Positions 11,192-22,620 of a stretch of 64,000 bases of DNA are shown here, piece after piece (the first letter of the stretch is position 1; the number at the start of each line of letters is the position of its first letter). Made by a program: the position numbers and the translations under genes. The DNA lies in assembly GCA_963662175.1 (NCBI GenBank), contig OY759217.1:5706562-5770561 (forward strand), given 5' to 3'. The stretch comes from Aradus depressus (Eukaryota > Arthropoda > Insecta > Hemiptera > Aradidae). The notes beneath the pieces are model-generated. The model worked only from the letters and a program-made list of their open reading frames with translations, had not been told where the DNA came from and searched no databases.

Positions 11192-12055
11192 TGCTAGGTA
11201 ATAAGGATGTTGTGGGAGGCGGTTTCTCGTAGAAATAAAAGAGGTTGTCTTCCCATTGTTTTATTTCTAACTAGAACAGTTTTTCAACGCAACTGCGTCA
11301 TATCCCGTACAGTGTGGAGTCTAATGAAACGGTCTGGAAGTGAACACCTGATCTAAAACAATCTTTACGATGTATAACAATATTAACCAAGATATGGAAT
11401 AGAACTTGGAACAAGCTAAGAATCCTGACGACCGCACTTTATGTAACGTTGCTCCCCCTCTTTAATTTAATAACCTAGCCCAAAATATCTTAATAATATG
11501 CTTTAATCTTATTTTATAGGTTTGCTTATTATCCATAGGGTCTGATCTTGTTTTCAGGGGATGAAGGGAGGGTGGGGGGGGGGGGGGGGTATTAACATAT
11601 AATCTCGGAGGTTGCGATAAACACGGAGAGAGGGTTCTGAGGAGCAGGGATAAATCCATTGTCGTAAGAACAGGCTTTAATAAGAAGCTTTAATATAAAT
11701 TTGAGGAAGAGCTTGGAGCTGGGAAGGGCTTTAGTAGTTTTCAGAGGCACCAAAGGAAGGGGTTAAGCTCGTAAATCAAAGGAACAAAGGATGCAAAACA
11801 AAATTCAATATCCAGACGATAAGTTAGAGTGGAGAAAGGAGAAGGGGGCCGCCAACACATGGACATCTTCCAAGATACATAACTTGACACATATTATATA
11901 TCAGTAAGACAACCATGAAAACATGCCAAAGCAACCCTTAGTCAACAACAAGTCCAGCCTTACTTCCGTCTTCGACGTAGCAAGGCATTACGGAGGATCC
12001 ATTATCGGGCATCTGTTACAAACTGAATCATTCATGTTTGTCAGTAGAAGTCCCC
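11192..12055. other. Non-coding stretch with a poly-G tract
   Basis: No gene was seen. A run of about 17 G lies near 11,573-11,589. Confidence 0.4.
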
Positions 12056-12056
12056 T

Positions 12057-12255
12057 AAATTTTTATTCACCTAGGGCAGAGGTCTTTAACGAGTAGCTGA
12101 CATTGTACAGGCTCGCTTAACATCCCATCTGAAGGACAGCGTGCTCAAGTTTATTTTACCTCCCAGACAAAATAAACTAAGGGCCTCGCCGGGTTTCGAA
12201 CCCTCGATCTTTAGCTCAGAAGTCAACCACGCATACCGCTGAGCTACCGGCGCCA
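12057..12255 (-). mobile_element. tRNA-derived SINE, reverse orientation, 3' truncated
   Basis: The reverse complement begins GGCGCCGGTAGCTCAGCGGT (A-box), continues through the B-box-like GGGTTCGAAACCC and reaches CTGCCCTAGGTGAATAAAAA. It matches the first two thirds of the full SINE at 58,120-58,465. The tail is missing. Confidence 0.85.
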
Positions 12256-12673
12256 TCCATCTTGTTGATCTAGAATGACCCTGAAAATGTTTGTTTCAAA
12301 ACACCTGCGAAAAATGGTATTTCATATAAAATATATATTTTAGTTTTTCTTCAACTTCGGAATGAATTTTGGTGATAAATATAAGCTGTATCTTGTAAAA
12401 TGTACTTAGGCCCAGAAGTAAAGCAGTCTCAATTTTCGTCCAATTTCGGCCAAAATCGAACCAGATCTAAATTAGCCGTGTGACTTTTTCATTCCATAGC
12501 TACCAAGTTCAAAGCTAAAATGGTATTTGAGTTAGAGTGCTCACATGAATGAGTCGCAACAATCACAAAAGCTCGATCTCGAATTTTCGCACGATTACAA
12601 TATTTTCTTATCATTTAATATATATTATATTGTATATTATACAGGATGATTCCCTCGTAACTTAAAAAACACA

Positions 12674-13870
12674 CACTTTTTGTTCCATTGTCCCTCTTTG
12701 TGTTTCCACAATCATACATTTCACCTGAAATATCTTAAAAATCGACCAATCAGCGACCCAGAATCAATTGTACTTTTTTTGTTAAAATGATCAACAATTT
12801 ATTTTTATTGTTCACTAAATGTCAAGAAATCAAGAAAAATGTTATTTAATTTATTGCTCATAATATATTATTATTTCTGGCAATTATTGAAGTATAATTA
12901 CTTTATGAAAAAAACATAAAATTAAAAATTTTAAAAACCTCCGGCACAATAAAAAAATTTTTTTGTTCATTCCTTTTTTTACTGAAACCTTGGTGGAGAG
13001 CTTTTTTTTGGGGGGGGGCAGGGGGGGGGGGGGGGGGTTGAAGGGTTAGGGAAAGGGGCTTTGCTTTATAAACGAAAAAAAAAAAAAAACATTTGTGAAC
13101 TCCTAAGATTCGATTTACATCACGTTTTTTCGCATTCAACCTTAAATTTCTCCATAAAATCGATACGGAATCGCAAAGTTGACCATACCAATAGAAAGCT
13201 GATTCAATTTGAAAGTTTTCTAGCCCCCTGGACGGTTGAAGCGGGCCTTAAGCGGGAAAGTAGTTGACGTGAAAGTACTTTGCGAAATTTTAATTTTTCT
13301 AAAAATGTTTTCGGGTCTAAGTTGGTCATTTAATTGGTATATTTGAATTGGTAATATTAATATTGTTATATTATAACAAAATAAGTCTCCAAGATATTCA
13401 GGTTTCATCAGAGCCTGTGTAGGGATCTCGGCCTCCGTTACAGCTAGAGACTTGCAGTTTGAGCTCAAATGTTTATAAAGCAAAGCCCCTCCCCCTAACC
13501 CTTCAACCCCCCCCCCCCCCCCCCCCTGCCCCCCCCAAAAAAAGCTCTCTCCACCAAGGTTTCGGTAAAAAAAGAATGAACAAAAAATTTTTTTTATTGT
13601 GCCGGGGGTTTTTTAAATTTTTAATTTGATGTTTTTTCATACTTATACTTCAATAATTGCCAGAAATAATAATATATTATAAGCAATAAATTAAATAGGT
13701 ATAATTTTTCTTGATTTCTTGACATTTAGTGAACAATGAAAATAAATTGTTGATCATTTTAACAAAAAAAGTACAATTGATTCTGGGTTGCTGATTGGTC
13801 GATTTTTAAGATATTTGAGGTGAAATGTTTGATTGTGGAAACACAAAGAGGGACAATGGAACAAAAAGTG
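12674..13870. repeat. Long inverted repeat (arms about 400 bp, loop about 400 bp)
   Basis: Bases 12,674-13,073 reappear reverse-complemented at 13,471-13,870. They include an unusual block of G tracts at about 13,007-13,037 that is mirrored by C tracts at 13,507-13,543, and an A-rich segment. The arms differ by a modest number of bases and indels. Both contain the end of a retrotransposon ORF. The 397-bp spacer has no recognisable content. Confidence 0.85.
12675..12790 (+). pseudogene. Retrotransposon ORF terminal fragment (left hairpin arm)
   Basis: Translation gives HFLFHCPSLCFHNHTFHLKY, then LKNRPISDPESIVLFLLK and a stop at 12,788. The HxxxHCP arrangement is like the Cys-His region near the C-terminus of Jockey/R1-type retrotransposon polyproteins. 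It is the twin of the fragment at 13,754-14,026. The assignment rests on this short motif only. Confidence 0.4.
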
Positions 13871-14026
13871 TACAAGGTCGTTGTCCTTTTCGTTTAAGGT
13901 GTAGAGCCTGCAGGCACTTTGAAGGCAAAACTGATCGTACAATCGTTCTTGCAAAAAACAATAAATTAAAATTTCTTTAAAAGGGCTATGAAAATTAAAA
14001 AAAAAAGTGACCAGTGAATTAATCAA
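13754..14026 (-). pseudogene. Retrotransposon ORF terminal fragment (right hairpin arm)
   Basis: This longer version of the left-arm fragment includes an upstream Cys-containing segment (SACRLYTLNEKDNDLVHFLF, then HCP), consistent with the CxnHxxxxC end of a non-LTR retrotransposon polyprotein. The frame runs to the stop at 13,754. Upstream it merges into dispersed repeat family A. Confidence 0.4.
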
Positions 14027-14330
14027 TTATTTTCTTGCTCTCCCTTCATAGCTAATCGATCCTTTCGGCTAAAACTCAACATTTGACTTCCAAAGTGGTT
14101 TCTGAATTCTCATAGTAAATTTTGTGACGATTCATTCAAAAATTCGATGAGGAGTTTTCAACAGAATTTCATGTTTTCTGACTTCTAAAATCCAAGCATG
14201 AAAAAGAAAAAAAAAAAAAAAAAAAAAAAAAGTGTGTCTGGGGAGAGGCTTAACTCAAAAAACCCCCAAAACTGCCGATGAATGAACGTATCAACATGAT
14301 ATGTCATATGTAAAGTCGAAACCGAGAGGT
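13945..14330 (+). repeat. Dispersed repeat family A, copy 2, with a long A tract
   Basis: It carries the same landmarks as the copy at 8596-8880. An A tract at about 14,207-14,231 sits where copy 1 has a shorter A run. It ends with GAGAGGCTTAACTCAAAAA. Confidence 0.65.
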
Positions 14331-15580
14331 AGGGGGAGGGGGGTTCGGAAAGGGGGACAACTTAAAAACTCTAATAACTGCTAATATAAGGAAAGTATGA
14401 ATACGTCATCTAATAATTTTCAGCTAAATTGCCTGGAGTAAAAAAACATTACGGAGACTTACATAGGAGCTCCTAAATCCTCATAATAAATTTTGTGTCG
14501 ATAAATTCATTACATCGACAGTTATTAGGGTTTTTAATTGAGCCCTTTCCCTTGAAATCCCCCTAAAATTCCCTCCTACCGATATCGCTGAAATTCTACA
14601 GGTTATGTACTCATTGGATTTTAACTTTTAATATGAAATTTCATGTCGATATATTCATTACATCGGCAGTTATTGGGGTTTTTATGTTCTCTCTGCCCTA
14701 ATTCCTCCTTCCCTTTTGTCGATTTGGCTAAAAAAACAGTAGGTGTCGTCGTTAGAGGGATGTGGATTAACATAATAAATTTCTTATCGAAACATTCATT
14801 TTATTGGGAGTTATTGTGTTCACAGTCAGATGTTTTTTTCTTTTTCATGATTGGAATTTAGAGGTCGGAAAACATGAAAATCGATTGAAAAGTCCGCATC
14901 AAATTTTTGATCGATTACATAACGTCCTCTATACTTCGTATAGTTGGAAATATAAATGAGTTTAGAGGGAGAGTGAAAACTTAGATAAATACTAATAGTT
15001 TCATCTGGAGAACTACATAGTGATTCATTGATGCCTTTTTTATTTTTTTTTTTAATGTAATAATACGTTAAAAAATGAGTACCGTTGTACGGTTGATATA
15101 ATTAGAGAGGTTAATGAAAACCCCCTGATCCGGTCCCTTCTCATTGGGCTTAATTAATTAGGGAGAGGGGGATTTCTGGGATGAAAGGGTGGCTGAGGGA
15201 GTTATCGGGGTTTGGGGCTGTCTCTCTGCCTCCGAGGGTGGAGGATCCGAAGGGATTAGGGCCGCTTTTTTGGGAGCTTCGCCCTCAGCGCAGTCTGCTC
15301 CTGAGAAATCCTTTCAACAACACCTGGAAATGGACCTGGTGGTCACCCTTCAAAATATCTCTTGTTCAATACGAAAAAGCTTTTAGAGAAAGTTCTCTGT
15401 TTCTCAGTTTTCATTTGATTCTCATAGTGAAAAGAATCGTTGGATCATTTTTTTCGTTAGTTAAATTGAATGTTTAAAATTGTATTTTACTCACGTGCGA
15501 CGTTTTTGTTTACATTGTTTACGGACGTTTTGTTCGGCCGGTGCAGGATAGTGAACAGTATTTTTTTTTTAAATCATCAA
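14331..15580. other. Non-coding stretch with inverted family-A ends
   Basis: At about 14,500-14,545 and 14,645-14,690 the sequence GATAnATTCATTACATCGnC followed by AGTTATTnGGGTTTTT is the reverse complement of the family-A end. Family-A pieces therefore occur here in both orientations. From 14,900 on nothing is recognisable. A small GC-richer patch lies at 15,170-15,330. Confidence 0.45.
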
Positions 15581-15581
15581 G

Positions 15582-16405
15582 TTATAAAGTGATAAAACAA
15601 TGGTTTCCACTTGAGGCGTCTTGGTGGATTGATGGGGAGGGTGATTGTAGATAATTCTTGTATAAGTGGATTGGCGTGATGATGGAGTTTGTCGTGAAAA
15701 TTTTGATATCGTGTCCTAAATGAAGTCCTAGATATCGGACTGTGTCTGATGCAGGAATGGGCTGGTTGTTAATGTAAACTGGTGGACAAGTGTTGTGTCT
15801 GACGGTAAATGTGGTTTGCAGAGATTTGTCTCTATTAATTTTTATTTTCCATTTGTTGTGTAAATATTCCTGTAAGTGTGAGCTTGCTTGTGTTGGGTCT
15901 GAGTGTGTTGAGAGAATGGCTGTGTCGTCTGTATACGTAGCGAGTAGTGTGTTGTGTTGTGGAATGTGTGATGTGTAGAGAGAGAAGAGTAGGGGACTGA
16001 GGGAACTTTCTTGGGGGACTCCAGCTTTGACCTCCAAAAAATGCGATGAAGAAGATCCCTCGGACACGTTAAAGTTTCTGTTCTCTAGGAATGACTGCAG
16101 TATTAAATAATATGTGCCAGGAAGGTGAGTTTTAAGTGTGTAGAGCAGCCCTGGGTGCCAAACACGGTCAAACGCTTTTTCAATGTCCAGAAATACGCCT
16201 GTGCAAAACTCTTTTCTTTCAAAGCTGGTGGCGATGTAATCAACCAAACGATGGCATTGGTGTATTGTCGAATGTCTTTGTCGAAAGCCAAATTGATGAT
16301 CTAGGAGAAGGTTGTCTTGTGCAGTGATCTAGGTTAGTCTGTCCAGTAGAAGTCTCTCTAGTAGTTTGGATATCACAGGAAGCAGACTTATAGGTCGGTA
16401 TGACG
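15582..16405 (-). pseudogene. Jockey-type reverse transcriptase fragment with frameshifts and internal deletion
   Basis: Read on the minus strand, it opens with YRPISLLPVISKLLERLLL, followed after a stop and frameshift by HQFGFRQRHSTIHQCH. A long open stretch then has FLDIEKAFDRVWH (palm motif A), KAGVPQESSLSPLLF and YTDDTA (motif C, family norm YADD), and VRYLGLHLGHDIK. After that the frame changes and the RT C-terminal end (KLHHHANPLIQEL, then PPRRLKW) follows directly. The segment between palm and C-terminus has therefore been deleted. The 5' two thirds of the element are absent. A Jockey clade assignment is well supported. The copy is dead. Confidence 0.85.
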
Positions 16406-17540
16406 AGGATTATAAATATAAAAATGTTAATTAGTTTAGCTTTTATTAAAAATTAAAAACGACAAAATACGGCCGAAGCAACAAAAACCGGCCGTGCCAT
16501 TTGGTGGACATCTAGTCATCGATCAGTTGTAATGGAGACATGAACCAAGTGACGTCACAGACATGAGTGTATAAAGAAAATGACAACATTTTTTTTTTAT
16601 GAAGTAGCCCTAAATATATTGTATATAATAAGAAATGGTATGTTACAGAAGACAGAAGGACAATTGTGAGTGAGCTACACAAAGAAGGTACTTTTTTATT
16701 ATTATTAAATTGGATATGCGTAAAGAAGATGGCGGCCACAGAGAAAATAGTACTGATGTCATTTTAGGAATTAATTTAATAGTATCATTTTTGTATATAA
16801 TTGATTTTTATTTTCAACATTTATTTTTTATCTTTATAATGTCGTGTTAATAAAACCCATATGTATTTTGTTTTCGATTAAATTCTATTCATTTTTACTG
16901 TCAACCAAATAAAAAATACCTTTGGATTAGATAAATAAACATTTTTGCAAATTTAGAAAAATTTCCTGACATCTAAATTAAAAAAAAAAAAAAAAATACA
17001 AATGAAGTAATTTCAAAATTAAATATATTTATATACGTCCACTTTCTTCAAAATTGGACGTCATAAAGTTTATATTTATATAAATTGTGATGATCTTACC
17101 TCATATCTTTAACTTGAGATATACCCGGCGCCTCCACCATAAATTGAAGTGCCCTTATTTAGGGTCTTTATAACTTTTATTAATTACTATGAAAATGATT
17201 TTACTTTTACATGCGTACTCAGAAGGTGAACTAGGCTATAGAGAGTTTAGAGAACAATTTATAAGACAACATACATTTATTAACACAATTATGACATATA
17301 TTAGTGAGGCGTCCCTCCATAATCGCACATCTGGAATAAAATATCTATAAAACATGAAACAATTTATATAGACTTAAATGTTCTGGTAACTCCCGCAACA
17401 TGAAGGTGTCTATTGATGATCAGCCAGCCATTCGTCTCGATGTCGGAGAAAAATGTAAAATAAATGATTCCGTTACCTTGAAAGTCTTCTTTTTCTTAAC
17501 CACACTCAAGCCGGTGGTTTCTCCTACAGGATTCACGAAG
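16406..17540. other. AT-rich stretch without genes
   Basis: The stretch is strongly AT-rich with several homopolymer A/T runs. I see no conserved ORF or structured RNA. Confidence 0.5.
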
Positions 17541-17935
17541 ATTGAGGAACTTCCAGTCCCTTCGAAGTAGGCAGCAGGGATGATCTCCCTCTAGCAGCAA
17601 AATGAGAGTCTTCGGTCTCCTACGTCAGCTCAAACAGGAGTCTCCTTCCTCCTACAGCTCAGCCAGGAATGTCCTCTCCCTCAACAGCTCAACTCTGAGT
17701 AACTGTTCAGCTCAACAGCTGAACTCGGAATGACTACCTCCTCTAGTAGCTGACTGAAGACTGTCTACCTTTAGTGGCTGAACGACGACTGTCTACCTCC
17801 TCTGATAGCTGACTGCAGACGACTGACTCCTCTCGTAACTGAACGAGGACTCTGTCTGTCTGCCCCGACAGCTCAACTAGGACTCACTGCCTCATACCGC
17901 ACTTCAGCGAGGAACCCTTGAATTTCCATCCCCTC
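17541..17935. repeat. Imperfect CT-rich repeat around CAGCTcAAC / TAGCTGA motifs
   Basis: Irregular copies of a roughly 30-45-bp pattern contain CTACCTCCTCTnnTAGCTGA, ACTGnAGACTG and CAGCTCAAC. Boundaries and period are vague, so it looks like an old minisatellite. Confidence 0.5.
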
Positions 17936-18016
17936 CACTTTATGTATCTTCCACTAGTGCGCTTCTCGTGGTCGCTCTCATAACTATAATTATCATTCGG
18001 TCTGTGATATGCAATA

Positions 18017-18019
<3 letters not shown>

Positions 18020-18067
<48 letters not shown>
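18020..18067. repeat. (TA)n microsatellite
   Basis: The tract is about 22 consecutive TA dinucleotides, following GCAATATATCAC. Confidence 0.95.
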
Positions 18068-18070
<3 letters not shown>

Positions 18071-18179
18071 TTTTCGGAAACTAAGGTAGAAATCAAAATT
18101 TAATATAAGACCAGGCAATTTCTTCAGGATATCGATAATTATTTATCTTTAATTATTTATTATTATTAATTCTTTTTTT

Positions 18180-18310
18180 TTTATAATTTTTTTTTTTCAA
18201 ATCATTATCACAATAGTTTACCGGTTTCGGCTTATGCCATCTTGAGCACAAAGTTTAAAAGTAAAATTTGTAATGACGATGGCGTAACCCAAAACCGGTA
18301 CACTTTATAT
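18180..18310. other. Quasi-palindrome with ACCGGTTT ends
   Basis: TTTACCGGTTTCGGCTTATG with CCATCTTGAGC is mirrored downstream by GATGGCGTAACCCAAAACCG followed by GTA. The spacer is about 35 bases. This GGTTTCGnnnnnTGCCATCT pattern is common at the ends of invertebrate repeats. I cannot assign it to a family. Confidence 0.4.
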
Positions 18311-18900
18311 ATTTTATATATATTTGTGTGGAATTGTTCTTCCTTTTTACTTATTTTATTAGTTTTCCACTAAAATCGGCACACATCTAAAGGTATAAGA
18401 AAATAAAATATAAAATTAATGTTTTTTTATAATTTTTCACGACGATACCCTTCTTAATTGGGATGAACATCCTCATTGGCGTCAGGTTCCTTATCGGGGT
18501 TGTAGACCCTCATTGGCCCCATCGGGGTGAAGACCCTCATTGGGTTCAGCATCCTCATCAAATGAAAGTAGAATTTGTTTTCTTGTTTTCCCGCTGGTTG
18601 TTGCCCATTGGAAAGAAATCCGAGGGACACTTTGCATAAATGTAACTGCAGGACGGGAGAGGAGCAAATCCCCAATTTGCCTCCCATCCCACTATTTCCT
18701 CTTCAAATGACTGTGTATGAACAGGCTTTTCTCCGAACTCAGAGCCGCATTGCAGCCGGCATTTTTTTTTTTTTTTCTATATGTCCTCTGTTTTAATGCA
18801 ATGCGGTTTAGCTCTGAGTGTAAATTCTGCATTGTCTTTCTCAATAATTTCAAACTTCAGGATCAGATAACTGTGGTCGATTGTTACAATTTTCTAACAC

Positions 18901-20285
18901 GCATGAGAGAGGGGTGGGAGGGGGAGGGCATCAATTTGCCCCAGGGCTCCCGGTTCCATAGTGCCCCTCACATATTTAGAAGGCCGGGCATGAGAGAGGG
19001 GTGGGAGGGGGAGGGCATCAATTTGCCCCAGGGCTCCCGGTTCCATAGTGCCCCTCACATATTTAGAAGGCCGGGCATGAGAGAGGGGTGGGAGGGGGAG
19101 GGCATCAATTTGCCCCAGGGCTCCCGGTTCCATAGTGCCCCTCACATATTTAGAAGGCCGGGCATGAGAGAGGGGTGGGAGGGGGAGGGCATCAATTTGC
19201 CCCAGGGCTCCCGGTTCCATAGTGCCCCTCACATATTTAGAAGGCCGGGCATGAGAGAAGGGTGGGAGGGGGAGGGCATCAATTTGCCCCAGGGCTCCCG
19301 GTTCCATAGTGCCCCTCACATATTTAGAAGGCCGGGCATGAGAGAGGGGTGGGAGGGGGAGGGCATCAATTTGCCCCAGGGCTCCCGGTTCCATAGTGCC
19401 CCTCACATATTTAGAAGGCCGGGCATGAGAGAGGGGTGGGAGGGGGAGGGCATCAATTTCCCTCAGGGCCCCCAGCTCCACAGTGTCCCACACATATTTA
19501 GAAGGCCGGGCATGAGAGAGGGGTGGGAGGGGGAGGGCATCAATTTGCCCCAGGGCTCCCGGTTCCATAGTGCCCCTCACATATTTAGATGGCCGGGCAT
19601 GAGAGAGGGGTGGGACGGGGAGGGCATCAATTTGCCCCAGGGCTCCCGGTTCCATAGTGCCCCTCACATATTTAGAAGGCCGGGCATGAGAGAGGGGTGG
19701 GAGGGGGAGGGCATCAATTTGCCCCAGGGCTCCCGGTTCCATAGTGCCCCTCACATATTTAGAAGGCCGGGCATGAGAGAGGGGTGGGAGGGGGAGGGCA
19801 TCAATTTGCCCCAGGGCTCCCGGTTCCATAGTGCCCCTCACATATTTAGAAGGCCGGGCATGAGAGAGGGGTGGGAGGGGGAGGGCATCAATTTGCCCCA
19901 GGGCTCCCGGTTCCATAGTGCCCCTCACATATTTAGAAGGCCGGGCATGAGAGAAGGGTGGGAGGGGGAGGGCATCAATTTGCCCCAGGGCTCCCGGTTC
20001 CATAGTGCCCCTCACATATTTAGAAGGCCGGGCATGAGAGAGGGGTGGGAGGGGGCGGGCATCACTTTGCCCCAGGGCTCCCGGTTCCATAGTGCCCCTC
20101 ACATATTTAGAAGGCCGGGCATGAGAGAAGGGTGGGAGGGGGAGGGCATCAATTTGCCCCAGGGCTTCCGGTTCCATAGTGCCCCTCACATATTTAGAAG
20201 GCCGGGCATGAGAGAGGGGGGAGAGGGAGGGGGAGGGCATCAATTTCCCTCAGGGCCCCCGGCTCCATAGTGTCCCACACATTTT
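18901..20285. repeat. 87-bp minisatellite, 16 copies, open on both strands
   Basis: The unit starts GCATGAGAGAGGGGTGGGAG, with copies at 18,901, 18,988 and every 87 bases to 20,206. Because 87 is divisible by three and the unit has no stop in one frame of each strand, ORFs of 517 codons (+) and 449 codons (-) arise. Copies 7 and 16 share an alternative sequence block (TTCCCTCAGGGCCCCC and CACAGTG/CATAGTG TCCCACAC). Most others are nearly identical. I do not regard either ORF as a gene. Confidence 0.95.
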
Positions 20286-20332
20286 TCTGTCTAATATTTA
20301 CTACTATTTAATATTAATAATTAATAAAAAAA

Positions 20333-20626
20333 TATGTGATGTGGCCCTAACAGGATGTTTTTACACCAACCACGCTGTTACAGAACCCTTTCCTCCCCCA
20401 TCCCCCTCTACAAATCATTTCATATTGGCGTTATTGGGTATATGGAAGTATTGTGTTGGCGTCAGCGGTTTTCTTTGTTTCATTAGACAGTGTAATTCTG
20501 AGAGTGACTTTCTTATATCTGGTAACGCCAGCATGAATTTATTTTGGGACGGGAAAGAGAAAGAGTGATCTGTAAAAGCATGGTTGGTATAAGAAAGTAC
20601 TGTTATGGCCACATCACTTATTTTGT
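20333..20626. mobile_element. Foldback/MITE-like hairpin of about 290 bp
   Basis: TGTGATGTGGCCcTAACAGnA at the left end is the reverse complement of the right end TACTGTTATGGCCACATCAC. The similarity continues inward for about 110-130 bases per arm (ACACCAACCACGCT against AGCATGGTTGGTAT, and the TGGCGTTA segment). It carries no transposase. It is probably a non-autonomous DNA element, but I see no clear target duplication. Confidence 0.6.
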
Positions 20627-20696
20627 GTTCTTTATACTTAACAGTTTTAATATGAAAAAAAAAACTATTTTTTTAATATAAAAAAAACAACTACTC

Positions 20697-20840
20697 TTAC
20701 TCCGTTGGCGACGGACCCTGAAGATCTTTAGCGGCCCACACAAGCCTCCTCCACCACGATCTGTCATCCGCGTGCTTCACGGCATGCTTCTTCGCCAGGT
20801 CATTCCATCTCAGTGGTGGTCTTCCTCGTGATCTGGCTCC
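20697..20840 (-). pseudogene. Non-LTR retrotransposon ORF, C-terminal end
   Basis: The minus strand encodes GARSRGRPPLRWNDLAKKHA, then VKHADDRSWWRRLVWAAKDL and a stop at 20,697. The GRPxxRW...DRxxWRRLV pattern is the usual end of endonuclease-reverse transcriptase polyproteins of CR1/RTE-like elements. It is a different clade from the Jockey pieces in this window. Confidence 0.6.
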
Positions 20841-21232
20841 TTGGTCCTGAGTGCCCTTGATCCTGTCTGTGGTCCGCCGTAAGTCGCCAGTTCACCTAAC
20901 CGTGCTTCACGGCATCCTTCTTCACCAGGCCATTCCATCTCAGTTGTGGTCTTCCTCGTGATCTGGCTCCTTGGTCCTGAGTGCCCTTGATCCTGTCTGT
21001 GGTCCGCCGTAAGTCGCCAGTTCACCTAACCGTGCTTCACGGCATCCTTCTGCACCAGGTCATTCCATCTCAGTTGTGGTCTTCCTCGTGATCTGGCTCC
21101 TTGGTCCTGAGTGCCCTTGATCCTGTCTGTGGTCCGCCGTAAGTCACCTAACCGTGCTTCACGGCATCCTTCTGCACCAGGTCATTCCATCTCAGTTGTG
21201 GTCTTCCTCGTGATCTGGCTTTTGGCCCTGTC
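20771..21232. repeat. About 117-130-bp tandem amplification of the retrotransposon end, four copies
   Basis: The segment CGTGCTTCACGGCATnCTTC through ATCTGGCTCCTTGGTCCTGA and GTCGCCAGTTCACCTAAC recurs at 20,771, 20,901, 21,031 and 21,148. It overlaps the GRPPLRW-coding part of the adjacent retrotransposon fragment. The coding end of a dead element has therefore become a tandem repeat. Confidence 0.85.
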
Positions 21233-22620
21233 TGTGGTCCGCTTCTCTCCAAATGCAAGCCTTCTAACCTCATTGCTGCTAGTACGATCGGGTATTTCCA
21301 GAAGATGTACCTCAGCTCTCTGTTCGTTTCGTCTTTCCACTCCTGGCTTTCTCTGGTCCGGAGATCAGTAGATCCGATGCTTCAGGTTCCCCGCATGAAC
21401 TATGGACCCTTGTAACTTACGCTCTTTGGGCCTTCTGTCCACCTCTAAAATCAAGTTGATGAACTTCTATATGAGGATTAAAAAATTTCTGAATAAGACA
21501 ACCTTTTCGATTGATTATCTATCAAAGAGCTTTAGCATCATATCCGACAACTTTGTTTATCAAAAATAATTCAAGCTGGGAGATCCACTTAGGAATTTAT
21601 TTATTTTCCAATAAAGATTAGCACAAAGGATATTGTCTGTCTTTCTATTTTGTTGTTTAAATATAAATGATCTCTTTTTGATACGCTAATTAAAATCTCT
21701 TGGTTGTTTTTGCTCTTGAAGTCCAGTTTTTTTGCTTCTATCAAGAGCTCTTAACTAATTAGCACCCTGAAATATTCAAGATCTTTTTCTTCTTTAAGAG
21801 TTTGTTAATGCTCTTTAATTTCCGTCTCTAGATGAGACCACAGTTTTCTTCTCACCTCCTATCACCTCAAATAAAGGTTCACCTTCTGAACAAAAAAAAA
21901 CGCTGCTCTTCAGGGTAGGTAGGAGTATTAATAAGATGGTTTACAGTCTCTAGAACTCATTATGAGAACTTCCCCTCCAGCCAAGTTTTTCTTGTTTTCC
22001 GTTTTTTTTTCTTTTCTAAGCAGTCATCAAGGAAGATCCCAGGATTAGCTCCAGTTAACAAATGGCCCATGGACTCTTACTGCTAATTCGTCTTTTAATG
22101 TTTATGACCAAGATGCTGGCTTCTCTCCAAATCTCTTATTAAACTTACAGAAAAAAAAACAGACTTCGAACTTCTTTCTATTTAGCAATGGCTAACCCAT
22201 TGGGGGACAAGAATGAATAATGAATCATTATATTTTAAATAGTTTGGAATATTATCAGAAAAATCATTTTTGTAGTAGCAATTATTTAATTATTCATTTA
22301 TTTATTACCTTTTTGTGGTGCTCCTTGTGCATGTGCAACAATACCCGATGGTCGAACGTTGAGCTTAGGATCTGGGTAGTTCTTAAGAAAGGCTATGATG
22401 GGATGGGAGCGTCCACCGACCACCAATTTGTCCCCAGTCCGTCATACGTCTTGCTTCTGCTGTCCCGTCAGGGTCCTACAAACCACTGGGTCGTCTGTCT
22501 CCTGATGGTTGTCATTTTCCCATTGCCCATTCCAGGAAAATGTCCTTGCAACGCTCTGATCTGGAATGTCCGCGAATCTCTTCTTCCAGAAAAATTCGGT
22601 GTGTAACTTCTCAAAATTCT
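21233..22620. other. Stretch without a supportable gene
   Basis: The stretch is AT-rich to about 22,200. At 22,330-22,560 there is more balanced sequence inside a 128-codon ORF that shows no motif I recognise. Confidence 0.4.

Noticed and set aside
15181..15477. 98-aa ORF (+) in a locally GC-richer patch
   Set aside because: There is an overlapping ORF in another frame and no conserved domain.
18717..20270. 517-codon ORF (+) and 449-codon ORF (-) as genes
   Set aside because: They are produced by an 87-bp repeat whose length is a multiple of three. Both strands are open, and there is no start context or non-repeat domain.
22220..22606. 128-aa ORF as a host gene
   Set aside because: It has no recognisable motif, no exon-like neighbours and repeat DNA close by. 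It could be a decayed exon, but this cannot be supported.
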